From Anaerolineales bacterium (GTDB taxonomy: Bacteria > Chloroflexota > Anaerolineae > Anaerolineales > Villigracilaceae): a stretch of 64,000 bases of DNA. The position numbers were made by a program, and so were the translations under genes. Position 1 is the stretch's first letter. The number at the start of each line of letters is the position of its first letter. Below, one piece after another: positions 17,075 through 24,821 of the stretch. The stretch covers positions 1 to 64,000 of the forward strand of contig JACMLM010000039.1 in NCBI GenBank assembly GCA_014379595.1, read 5' to 3'. Under the pieces are notes generated by a model. It saw nothing but the letters and a program-made list of their open reading frames with translations, did no database searches and had not been told where the DNA came from.

Positions 17075-17437
17075 CTAGTTACTGGCAGCGATCACACGCA
17101 ACTGATTTATGGATGAAACGGTCAAACCGGTGGTGTCACATTCCCAGACTGTACCAGTGTCGAGAGTGCAGGCATACCAGGAACCAGTGGTAGCTACAAG
17201 CTGAACCTGTACTTGTGTGGCGGCAGCGCCGAGATCAAACGAGACCTGGTCAAGTGTGTTTGGAGTGGTTGCATTCAAAGTGTACGCAACGGCGGTCACT
17301 GTATAACCGCTGACTGCGCCCAAACCATCACCAGCTTTTGTGGCTGGGACAGTGTTGGCCGCAGCAAAAGCATAGGAAGTGGCTGAGATGATGACAATAA
17401 CGAGGGCGACCAATGGAAGTTTGAAATTTCGTAACAT
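17075..17437 (-). CDS. Small secreted protein with SipW-dependent-type signal peptide
   Basis: 120 residues: a signal peptide (about 1-26, ending SYAFAAA), then N-T-V-P at 28-31 and a short beta-rich domain with two cysteines (WYACTL, VWECDT). ATG 17437 is chosen because a strong AAGGAGATAT site lies just upstream; the longer open frame runs through the riboswitch terminator. The domain resembles small fibre or matrix subunits found next to SipW-like peptidases, but homology is inferred from layout. It is first in the operon with 15005-16972 and 14613-15008, under the c-di-GMP riboswitch. Confidence 0.85.
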   Translation of the reverse strand: MLRNFKLPLVALVIVIISATSYAFAAANTVPATKAGDGLGAVSGYTVTAVAYTLNATTPNTLDQVSFDLGAAATQVQVQLVATTGSWYACTLDTGTVWECDTTGLTVSSINQLRVIAASN

Positions 17438-17516
17438 GGCTATATCTCCTTGCAGATCCGAGTTCATCGGGGCTGCACTAATAAAACAGAACTGAAGATT
17501 GATGAGCCATCCGTAT

Positions 17517-17544
17517 AAAAAAACCTGGCTTGTGATAAGCCAGG
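17517..17544 (-). terminator. Riboswitch-controlled intrinsic terminator
   Basis: Read on the minus strand, the stem CCTGGCTT / AAGCCAGG with a 5-nt loop is followed by seven T residues, 80 nt before ATG 17437. Its 5' arm (GGCCTGGC, from plus bases 17539-17546) is also perfectly complementary to the 3' edge of the aptamer (GCCAGGCC, plus bases 17581-17588), so terminator and alternative pairing exclude each other. Confidence 0.88.
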
Positions 17545-17573
17545 CCAAACAACACAAAAACTAATTTTGTGAT

Positions 17574-17662
17574 CTTCGGCGGCCTGGCGGTCATAGTCAT
17601 TGCAGTGACGTTAGACCCATAGCTTTGCGTCGCCGGCTTTCACCGGTTTTGCCTTTATCGGA
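17574..17662 (-). ncRNA. Cyclic di-GMP-I (GEMM) riboswitch aptamer
   Basis: On the minus strand the RNA carries the GEMM-I core in order: AAAGGCAAAACC, a GAAA-capped stem (CCGGTGAAAGCCGG), the hallmark GACGCAAAGC, a GGGTCTAA segment, a second variable stem, and GCCGCCGAAG closing P1. By alignment to the Vc2 RNA from memory, the base equivalent to G20 is G, which fits c-di-GMP and not cGAMP. It lies upstream of the secreted protein/signal peptidase operon with a terminator as expression platform. Confidence 0.93.
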
Positions 17663-17805
17663 TGTTCTTTATAATCATTACTATATCACCAATAAATATG
17701 CATGACCTTACAGAATAATTGCAACAGGGTTTTACATTGCATTTATGCAAGCTGATATTTTTCTGATGGGATTACTAAATCATCAAACTTAAAAAGATTC
17801 TTCTT

Positions 17806-18357
17806 CTAAGGTGATACTACTATCTTAATAAATATAGGGTCACCAAATGCGACATCATCTGGTCCATAAGCCTGCCACGCGCTTTCGTAAGTTCCTTCAG
17901 TTGTTGGTGCAGTGAAAAGAATGCGGAGAGTGGCTTGTGTGCCTGCACGAGCCGGGAACATGACTTGTTCCTGCTCTACACCAAGCGGATCGCCACCGAT
18001 TAATTTAAGGCGATAGGTCGAGTCCCAGTTGCAGGTGCCATCGTTTTGTACCAACCATTGTTTATCAACCACTGCGTTGGGCAGCACAGATGTATTGTCT
18101 TCGATGGTAATGTCATCAAGAAAGCTCAGGTTATTTGTGCATGGCCCCGGGACAGTGAGTGTGATGGTAGCAGTTGGCGTTGTTGGAGCCGAGGTAAAGA
18201 GTGCGGGGACAGGTGTTGTTGTTGCGAGAAGTTGCGTTGGCTGCGGTTGTGTCGGCGGACGAAAAGGCGTGGGTGTAGTTTGAGGCGCACATGCTGAAAC
18301 GCAAATCAAAGTTAATAGAACAGCAAACAAGCTTGGGCGGAGTCGGAAACGAAACAT
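17806..18357 (-). CDS. Lipoprotein with NBR1-type Ig-like domain
   Basis: 183 residues with a lipoprotein signal ending LICVSAC, a Pro/Thr-rich linker, then an Ig-like domain with the NBR1 pattern (KQWLVQNDGTCNWDSTYRLKLIGG ... GTYESAWQAYGPD, here abbreviated). Such domains are common in Chloroflexota surface lipoproteins; their ligands are unknown. ATG 18357 is chosen so that the hydrophobic segment lies at the N-terminus; the open frame extends to 18381 through a terminator hairpin. Confidence 0.88.
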   Translation of the reverse strand: MFRFRLRPSLFAVLLTLICVSACAPQTTPTPFRPPTQPQPTQLLATTTPVPALFTSAPTTPTATITLTVPGPCTNNLSFLDDITIEDNTSVLPNAVVDKQWLVQNDGTCNWDSTYRLKLIGGDPLGVEQEQVMFPARAGTQATLRILFTAPTTEGTYESAWQAYGPDDVAFGDPIFIKIVVSP

Positions 18358-18370
18358 GTCCTGATTAAAC

Positions 18371-18402
18371 CATAAAGTCACAGAGGTGATCTCTGTGACT
18401 TT
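18371..18402. terminator. Terminator hairpin downstream of recA
   Basis: AAAGTCACAGAG / CTCTGTGACTTT, a 12-bp perfect stem with a 5-nt loop (GTGAT), lies between the recA stop and the next minus-strand gene. Confidence 0.7.
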
Positions 18403-18412
18403 ATTAATATGG

Positions 18413-18478
18413 AATGCAGGAGCTTGCTCCTGCTATCTCGAACAGCACCCGCAGGGCAAGTGAGCTGTTCGACTCCAG
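18413..18478. repeat. Dispersed palindromic repeat (GCAGGAGC..GCTCCTGC family), copy 1
   Basis: It contains GGAATGCAGGAGCTTGCTCCTG and then GAACAGC...GCTGTTC. The first hairpin recurs in inverse orientation at 41764-41786 (GGAGTGCAGGAGCTTGCTCC in complement). Confidence 0.7.
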
Positions 18479-18481
18479 AAA

Positions 18482-19594
18482 CTATACTTCTTCTACCGCG
18501 CCGCCTACGCCTTCGGTAGCGACTTCAGCACCAAGGTCAAGCGGAAGAGCGATCTCACCGCTCATGGCTTTCTGACGAATGATGACTTCAATCTCATTCA
18601 TCATATCTGGATTGTTGCGCAGGTAATCTTTGGCGTTCTCACGACCCTGACCAATACGGACATCTCCATAAGAAAAGAAAGCGCCGCGCTTTGTGAGCAC
18701 TTCGAATTTTGTGGCCAGATCCAGTACATCACCTGACTTCGAAATACCTTCATTGAACATAATATCAAACTCAGCAGTGCGAAACGGAGGCGCAACTTTA
18801 TTCTTGACAACTTTAACACGTGTGCGATTGCCGATAACTTCTTCACCGACTTTAATGGATTGAATGCGGCGCACATCGAGGCGTACGGAAGCATAAAACT
18901 TGAGGGCTTGTCCGCCTGTGGTGGTTTCTGGATTACCGAACATTACGCCAATTTTTTGGCGAAGTTGATTAGTAAAGATGACTGAGGTTTTGGTTTGATT
19001 GATCGCGCCTGAAAGTTTGCGAAGCGCCTGAGACATAAGACGGGCCTGCATACCCATCTGTGCATCACCCATATCGCCTTCAATTTCCGAGCGAGGGACG
19101 AGCGCCGCAACCGAGTCGATGACAACTACATCTACTGCGCCAGAACGGACAAGGGTCTCTGCAATTTCAAGCGCCTGCTCACCCGTATCGGGTTGTGAAA
19201 CAAGCAAGTTATCGATATCCACGCCGACCTTGGCAGCATAGCTTGGGTCAAGTGCATGTTCCATATCAATGAATGCTGCGGTGCCGCCCATTTTTTGAAC
19301 TTCTGCAACAATGTGTTGGCAGAGAGTGGTTTTACCTGAAGACTCAGGGCCATAAATTTCGATAACACGTCCGCGTGGAATACCGCCGACGCCAAGAGCA
19401 ATATCAAGTGAAAGTGAACCTGTAGGAATGATTTCTGTTACCATTCCTTGAGCTTCACCGAGGCGCATGATCGAGCCATCGCCATACCGTTTTAAAATAT
19501 CACCAACCGCTTTATCGAGTACAGCGCGTTTGGCGTTATCCATAGTTTGAATTTTTTCAGGGGATTCTGTTGCTTTAGATGATTTTCGTGCCAT
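18482..19594 (-). CDS. recA: Recombinase RecA
   Basis: A 370-residue protein with the Walker A motif GPESSGKT, a Walker B-type [12 protein letters not shown], loop L1/L2 landmarks ([42 protein letters not shown], abbreviated here) and a short acidic C-terminus. It forms the ATP-dependent filament on single-stranded DNA for homologous recombination and SOS signalling. GGAG precedes the start. A promoter with TTGACG and TATACT lies at 19672-19645. I do not see a clear LexA box. It is monocistronic. Confidence 0.98.
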   Translation of the reverse strand: MARKSSKATESPEKIQTMDNAKRAVLDKAVGDILKRYGDGSIMRLGEAQGMVTEIIPTGSLSLDIALGVGGIPRGRVIEIYGPESSGKTTLCQHIVAEVQKMGGTAAFIDMEHALDPSYAAKVGVDIDNLLVSQPDTGEQALEIAETLVRSGAVDVVVIDSVAALVPRSEIEGDMGDAQMGMQARLMSQALRKLSGAINQTKTSVIFTNQLRQKIGVMFGNPETTTGGQALKFYASVRLDVRRIQSIKVGEEVIGNRTRVKVVKNKVAPPFRTAEFDIMFNEGISKSGDVLDLATKFEVLTKRGAFFSYGDVRIGQGRENAKDYLRNNPDMMNEIEVIIRQKAMSGEIALPLDLGAEVATEGVGGAVEEV

Positions 19595-19644
19595 GATTTA
19601 ATTCTCCAATACAAGTGTAAAAGGTTGAAATTGTGTGTGTCGAG

Positions 19645-19672
19645 AGTATAGCACAGATGTTCAGTACGTCAA
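19645..19672 (-). promoter_or_regulatory. Probable recA promoter
   Basis: On the minus strand, TTGACG (19672-19667) and TATACT (19650-19645) are separated by 16 bp, with about 50 nt from the -10 box to the recA ATG. Confidence 0.6.
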
Positions 19673-19680
19673 GAGTGCGA

Positions 19681-21090
19681 TTATGGGGTGTTTTTGGGGT
19701 CGAGAATAATGAACTCGGATGACCAAATAAAATCTTCTGGAAGAGAGATAGTATCTCCACCAATTTCTCCTATGAAGGTAGATGTCTTGGGAATATTTGC
19801 GTCATAAATCGTATACAAATAATGGTTAGAATCAATCCAAGCTATAAAATCTCCACCAATAGAAATAGATGATCCTTCAACACTCCAAATTGTTTTTTGA
19901 GAGGCAAAATACTTACTATCCGGGCTCCATTGTGGGTCAGAATAGTACGATGAGGGACAACGACCATCCCAGTCAAACAATTGCGTACTCCCATTGTTAA
20001 GATTCCCAATATAGAGTGACGGTGTTCCTACTCCTTGACCATTTCCATCACTAATATAAAAGATCCAGTTTGTATCTGGAGAGACAGAAAAGTTGCAGCC
20101 AGAATTAAATATGATAGGCAGCTCAAAGGGAATTTGAACTACTTGGTTATCTTTAATTGTGTAACGAAGAACAGAATAAGTTGAAGGCGGAGTTGCTGGC
20201 TCATTGGACTCTTGATCAGCAGCGACAACTGCTATTAGTCCACTAGAATCGGGAAGCCAGTATTGCTGGGGCAAATATTCATCGGGAGGTGTACGGTAAT
20301 AGTGAACTGCGTCTGGGTAAATAATCCTGTTGCCTGCATATATATCTATATGTCCTGACGAGGACACAGAGATGAAAGTGCCATCAGGCGAGATTTCAAA
20401 GTTACGTTCCTGCATCGTGTTCCCGGTTAATCCACCAACTATAATGCTGATTTCTCCTGAATCAGTATCAACACGATATAGACCAACGGTGCATTCAGGG
20501 GCGTTATACGAGGGCCCTTGCGGGCTTGGATTGCAAAGATAGGTGTTAAACAGCAGAAGATGCGTTTTAGGAACAAAGGTTAGCGCTTTTATATCCCCTT
20601 GGGCAAGAGTAGGAAGAGATTTACTTTTTATGATGAGTTGCTCGTTACTTCCATCGGCATTGATTGAATATACATCATTGTCATCTTCTCCGCGATAGAA
20701 GACGATCTTCTCGCCATCGTCTGAAAAAATGGGGTCACGATCTCTTCCACTGTGTGTCAGTTGTCTTGGTAGATTTAATCCATTTATAAGATAGATGTTT
20801 CCGCCTTTGACATAAACCTGGCGAATCCTATCTATTGAGAATGGCTGGTTTGAATTTGATGTAGATGTCGATAAAGCAATTATTGTTGCTAACGGACTCT
20901 GAGTTTGCCGTATAGGTGTAAAAATTGGAACAGGGGTAAATCTTTGCAAGGCAGTTGGGTTTTCATAAACATCCACAACCGTTGCCATGCTTACTGTAGG
21001 CACGATAGTTTGCTGTGGAGACAACGATCCACAGGCAGTAAGGAAAATGAACATCCAAAGATATCGAAAAAGAGTTTGTCTGCTTTTCAT
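19681..21090 (-). CDS. TolB-like beta-propeller lipoprotein
   Basis: 469 residues with a lipoprotein signal (MFIFLTAC), a Thr/Pro-rich linker and PD40/TolB-type propeller strands (DPIFSDDGEKIVFYRGEDD, YSINADGSNEQLI, WSPDSKYFAS). Expected at the outer membrane face or cell surface. It is AT-richer than recA next to it. It follows the M23 peptidase gene on the same strand by 30 bases, so co-transcription is likely. Function is not known. Confidence 0.85.
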   Translation of the reverse strand: MKSRQTLFRYLWMFIFLTACGSLSPQQTIVPTVSMATVVDVYENPTALQRFTPVPIFTPIRQTQSPLATIIALSTSTSNSNQPFSIDRIRQVYVKGGNIYLINGLNLPRQLTHSGRDRDPIFSDDGEKIVFYRGEDDNDVYSINADGSNEQLIIKSKSLPTLAQGDIKALTFVPKTHLLLFNTYLCNPSPQGPSYNAPECTVGLYRVDTDSGEISIIVGGLTGNTMQERNFEISPDGTFISVSSSGHIDIYAGNRIIYPDAVHYYRTPPDEYLPQQYWLPDSSGLIAVVAADQESNEPATPPSTYSVLRYTIKDNQVVQIPFELPIIFNSGCNFSVSPDTNWIFYISDGNGQGVGTPSLYIGNLNNGSTQLFDWDGRCPSSYYSDPQWSPDSKYFASQKTIWSVEGSSISIGGDFIAWIDSNHYLYTIYDANIPKTSTFIGEIGGDTISLPEDFIWSSEFIILDPKNTP

Positions 21091-21120
21091 ATTTTTATTG
21101 ATTGGAAATATGGCTAGAGA

Positions 21121-22197
21121 TTAAGGGAGCGCAATAGGTGTAGCAGGCAAGGTCTCAGGCAAAAATTCATGTGTAGGAGCAGGCGGACGGACGTTGCTGA
21201 AACCATTTTCCCCATCAAAGGTAATATAGCTCACCTGACCGGGGAATATATCGACCCAGGTTTCTTTATCCTCATCATTATATTTGACAGAAATTTTGTA
21301 CAGCCCAGCAGGCAGATCACTTAGCACAAAATTCTCCTGATAATATGGGTCTGAATTAACAGCACCAATACCGTATGTTCTTACCGTACGCACGGGAGAC
21401 CTCGGCAGAGTTGACTGCACCTGAATATAAAGTTGATTCAGTAATTTTCCTTTTTCATCTGCCATCTTCCCCACCAGCACTCCCCAGCCTTGAGGCGGAG
21501 TCGTCCACAACTCGGGATTGGATGTATTATAAAAAGTATTCTTTCCCACACGCACTTCAAAATGCAGATGCGGACCCGTAGTTGCACCTGTATCACCAAC
21601 CAAACCCAACACATCTCCAGTTTCCACATGTGACCCAACGACTGCAAGCAGCTGACTCATGTGTGCATAAATAGTAAACAAAGCCTGATCTTTATAACCA
21701 AAATCATGTCTAACGACCACGGCCATTCCATAGGGGTCACTTTGATTGCCGGGCGCTTCGGTGTATAAACCCCAATCTGCTGAGATGACCGTTCCGGGGC
21801 CTGCCGCGAGAATCGGTGTGCCTTCCTCTGCATCAATATCAACGCCGGTGTGTACGATCTTCGGTGCGAAGAACACACCGCCATAACGATATTCAGCCAG
21901 AGGCCAGTTGATATTATCTGCTGCGATGGGGCGTGCAAAATAAAAATGGTCATAAGGAGACATGGCCCACGGAATAGGATACAGCGGAGGACGCCAGCCT
22001 GAGACGGGTTCCGCACCCGGAGTCGGAAGACTAAATTGAAATGGCACAGGTGACGGAGTAAGTGCCACTTCAAACTCAACTGGAGATTGGTCTGGCACTT
22101 CAAACACTACCGGCGTGGGAGTTGATCCACCTACACTCGTGCAAGAGGAAAATATAAAAATAAATAAAATGGCTGGAATAGTGTGTTTGGGTTTCAT
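21121..22197 (-). CDS. M23 family (LytM) peptidase lipoprotein
   Basis: 358 residues. Lipoprotein signal (IFIFSSC), a linker rich in Pro/Thr, then a LytM domain with the zinc and catalytic motifs HTGVDID, a central YAHMS block and HLHFEVRVG near residues 200-215. A C-terminal beta domain of about 100 residues follows. Members cut peptidoglycan cross-bridges or act as regulators; the intact H-x3-D and H-x-H motifs argue for an active enzyme. Located outside the cytoplasm. Confidence 0.93.
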   Translation of the reverse strand: MKPKHTIPAILFIFIFSSCTSVGGSTPTPVVFEVPDQSPVEFEVALTPSPVPFQFSLPTPGAEPVSGWRPPLYPIPWAMSPYDHFYFARPIAADNINWPLAEYRYGGVFFAPKIVHTGVDIDAEEGTPILAAGPGTVISADWGLYTEAPGNQSDPYGMAVVVRHDFGYKDQALFTIYAHMSQLLAVVGSHVETGDVLGLVGDTGATTGPHLHFEVRVGKNTFYNTSNPELWTTPPQGWGVLVGKMADEKGKLLNQLYIQVQSTLPRSPVRTVRTYGIGAVNSDPYYQENFVLSDLPAGLYKISVKYNDEDKETWVDIFPGQVSYITFDGENGFSNVRPPAPTHEFLPETLPATPIALP

Positions 22198-22210
22198 TTT
22201 TTATATTCTA

Positions 22211-22349
22211 CGTCCTGAGCGAAATGACGAATGCTCTTTGAGGAATGTAGTCGAAGGACGAGTAACTTGGAAAACTTAAACTATATATGAAAGCTTGTCC
22301 TTCGACTACGCTGCACGAAGAGCAAGAACGTGCAGCTCCGCTCAGGACG
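22211..22349. repeat. Nested inverted-repeat element
   Basis: Outer arms CGTCCTGAGCG (22211-22221) and CGCTCAGGACG (22339-22349) are perfect complements. Inner arms GTAGTCGAAGGACGAG (22248-22263) and CTTGTCCTTCGACTAC (22294-22309) differ at one base. The element fills the gap between two lipoprotein genes and has no coding capacity, a MITE-like layout. Confidence 0.85.
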
Positions 22350-22360
22350 AAGGTAAATCA

Positions 22361-24181
22361 TTACGGAATAACTGTCGGCGGTGTAGGCGTGACCGTTGGC
22401 GGACTTGTTGGTGTTGGTGACAATGTAGCAGTGCGTGTTGCATAGGGGGTGCGTGTGGGGCGTTTGGTAGGCGTGGATGTAAAAGTGGGAGTGGGTGTGA
22501 GAGTAGGAGCAAGCACACGGGTCGGCGTGATAAGCGCCTCCACTGGATACAGTTCCTGCATCGCAGAATACCAATCCAATCCGTTTGTTAATGCAAATTC
22601 AGTAAAGCGTGCACCTGCATAATATGTGCGCCAGTTAGGAAGTGAGGGCAAGCGTTCCCAGCCATATGTTCCAGCCAAAGCAGTGACGTCCACCCAATAT
22701 CCAGAGGGCACAGGTGCATATTCACCGCCCTGCTCATACGTGCGCGGATCAAGCTCATAACGTGCATTTAAATTCCACGGCGCATTATGGATCGGTTCAC
22801 CGAGTGAACCATCCTGCACAGTACAACGGATATAGATGCGCCAATAGGTTTGTGCGCCCACATCTTCACGCAGAGTAACCATCCAACCTGCATTCGCCAT
22901 TATTGAATTAATTGCGAAGGCGCGGCCCGTATATAGCCAATCTTCTTCAAGACCAGGCTCCATACTCGTTGTGAGTGGAACGAATGCATTCTCAAGGCTT
23001 GCTAATGCATCCCAACCAGTTTCGGTAATAATGCGGCCACGTAATGCAATGAAGGATTCATCTACGAGATCATGCAGCTGCGGATATGTGACCTGCACAT
23101 CTGACAAGGGCACAACATACCAACGTTGATTCGGCACATCAGGCGCGGGTGTTATGGCCGGCGACCATAATGCCGTAGGATCAACTTTAGCCGCTTCTAC
23201 AAATGAATTGGGAAGTGAATTCGGCAAATCAGCCAAGCCCCAAGTGAGTCCGCGCACACGCCCATTTACTGGAGTTGGTGAGAGAAGCAAATGACCGTTA
23301 ATATCATAAGATGTAAGATAATTTTGATTAGACCCGCTTGTAATGGCAATGATCTTTTCAGCGGTTTCATTCCATGCACCCCAACTTCCATCGCCGATCC
23401 AGCGTGCGGCGCGGTTTGGATCATTCGCTTCCCAAATATACAAGCCGCTAAAGCCGACAGTCTGTGAGGTGGATGACCATAATAATTGTGAGCCGTCATA
23501 ATTCCAAAGCGGATGATTTTCAGATGCAAAAGGTGTATTGCTTAAGTTTTGATAACGTTCATCGCCTGTGAGATCGAGGTCTGCAAGCCATACGTCGCTA
23601 TCACCGCCGCGCGAGGAGATGAATGCCACATTCCTGCCATCAGGTGCCCAAACGGGAGAATGATCGGATGCGGAATCTTGCGTGAGAGAAATGACGGCTT
23701 GTGTTGCATCTACAGTGGATACAACAGCTACTTCCAAATTTTCATTGATATATGTTTCGAATACGAGCCATTGGCTATCTGGTGACCATGAAGGTGATGA
23801 GTCGTATTCTGGAGAATCAGTTATCTGAGTTACATCACCACTTTGCAAATCCATGATGTATAGATCCCAGAATCCATTGCGGTCAGAGGCAAAAGCGATT
23901 TGTGTGCGATCTGGACTGAGGGCAGGAGCGATATCGTTCCAATCCCCTGCGGTGATTCGTGTGAGCGGCTGATCTTGTGGATGATAAAGAAACAGATGGG
24001 CATATCCATTCTCTTCAATGGAGAGAAAGACAAGATTGCCTTCGCCGCTAAATTGAACAACAGCAGGTACATCTGTAGATTCGGTAATCGGTTCAAGCGG
24101 GTTTTCTGGGGAAAGTGTGGGGGCTCCATTTTGAGAACAGCCAAAGAGTAGAAGGCTGGTAATGGTTAAAGTTATAAGCAT
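22361..24181 (-). CDS. PD40/TolB-type propeller lipoprotein with Thr/Pro-rich tail
   Basis: About 606 residues: a lipoprotein signal ending LLLFGC, a TolB-like propeller (FASDRNGFWDLYIMD, WSPDSQWLVFET, WAPDGRNVAFISSRGG), a second half of unrecognised beta-rich sequence and a C-terminal low-complexity TP/TPT tail. ATG 24181 is chosen because it places the lipobox correctly; the 61 residues upstream in the open frame are translated from the dispersed repeat at 24181-24312. That repeat abuts the start codon, so no Shine-Dalgarno is visible. Confidence 0.83.
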   Translation of the reverse strand: MLITLTITSLLLFGCSQNGAPTLSPENPLEPITESTDVPAVVQFSGEGNLVFLSIEENGYAHLFLYHPQDQPLTRITAGDWNDIAPALSPDRTQIAFASDRNGFWDLYIMDLQSGDVTQITDSPEYDSSPSWSPDSQWLVFETYINENLEVAVVSTVDATQAVISLTQDSASDHSPVWAPDGRNVAFISSRGGDSDVWLADLDLTGDERYQNLSNTPFASENHPLWNYDGSQLLWSSTSQTVGFSGLYIWEANDPNRAARWIGDGSWGAWNETAEKIIAITSGSNQNYLTSYDINGHLLLSPTPVNGRVRGLTWGLADLPNSLPNSFVEAAKVDPTALWSPAITPAPDVPNQRWYVVPLSDVQVTYPQLHDLVDESFIALRGRIITETGWDALASLENAFVPLTTSMEPGLEEDWLYTGRAFAINSIMANAGWMVTLREDVGAQTYWRIYIRCTVQDGSLGEPIHNAPWNLNARYELDPRTYEQGGEYAPVPSGYWVDVTALAGTYGWERLPSLPNWRTYYAGARFTEFALTNGLDWYSAMQELYPVEALITPTRVLAPTLTPTPTFTSTPTKRPTRTPYATRTATLSPTPTSPPTVTPTPPTVIP

Positions 24182-24312
24182 GTCGCTGCGAGGCGTTTTT
24201 GGTTTTGGCAGACACTTGCGCCGCACTGCGTTCGTTGCAGTGCAAGTGAGCAGTTTCCTCGTAACTGGAGATTGCTTCGTCGGGGAGAGCAAAGGCCCTC
24301 CTCGCAACGACA
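24181..24312. repeat. Dispersed repeat of the GTC(A/G)(T/C)TGCGAGG...CCTCGCAA(C/T)GAC family, copy 1
   Basis: It starts TGTCGCTGCGAGG and ends CCTCCTCGCAACGACA. In between it shares GACACTTGCGCCGCA, AGTGCAAGTGAGCA and GGAGATTGCTTCGTCGGGG with the copy at 62244-62357. The ends are inverted relative to each other. Confidence 0.88.
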
Positions 24313-24364
24313 TAATGCGTGTGAGAATTGATGAAAAAAAATGCAAAGGCATGGATAATATCAA

Positions 24365-24742
24365 TTAAGCGGAATCGGTTTCGGGGTTAGGTATTGAGGC
24401 GGGCGGTTCTATATCAAAAGAAAAAAAGAGTGGCTCTTTTGAAGGCCCATCGGGATAATACAATCTGGCGCTGAGTGTATACGGATTCATAAGCTCGCCG
24501 CGAATATGCATGGTGAATTCGAGTTTCCATGAAAGCGGTTCGACGATGCTTGTAGATGCAACTTCAGCGCCACTTGAATCATTGAGGATGACTTCAATGT
24601 AAGGCCGTTTTTGAAACGGCATGACCTCAATATTCACGCGCAGACGATAGCCATCAGGGTAAGGCTGGGCGGTAAGTGAAATAATATTCGTTTCTTCGGG
24701 AACAGCACGGGCGAGACCATCTTCTGGGAAGAAAAAATCCAT
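24365..24742 (-). CDS. Hypothetical protein
   Basis: A 125-residue soluble protein with alternating beta-strand pattern (YRLRVNIEVMPFQKRPYIEVIL, TLSARLYYPD) and a Pro-rich C-terminus. No signal peptide. It lies between the MalK-type ATPase gene and the propeller lipoprotein on the same strand. I do not recognise the family; an immunoglobulin-like or jelly-roll beta fold is a guess. Confidence 0.65.
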   Translation of the reverse strand: MDFFFPEDGLARAVPEETNIISLTAQPYPDGYRLRVNIEVMPFQKRPYIEVILNDSSGAEVASTSIVEPLSWKLEFTMHIRGELMNPYTLSARLYYPDGPSKEPLFFSFDIEPPASIPNPETDSA

Positions 24743-24821
24743 TTGGTTATTATAACCACAAAAGAATATGCCCGCCTTTGATTATCAATGAGTGTTAGAT
24801 TACAGTTTCATTAGTTAGTTA

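Noticed and set aside
19600-19680. LexA/SOS operator in front of recA
   Set aside because: Neither the CTGT-N8-ACAG nor the GAAC-N4-GTTC pattern is present; GAACATCTGTG is suggestive only by chance.
24182-24364. N-terminal extension of 61 residues on the propeller lipoprotein at 22361
   Set aside because: It is translated dispersed repeat, and would place the lipobox 75 residues into the protein.
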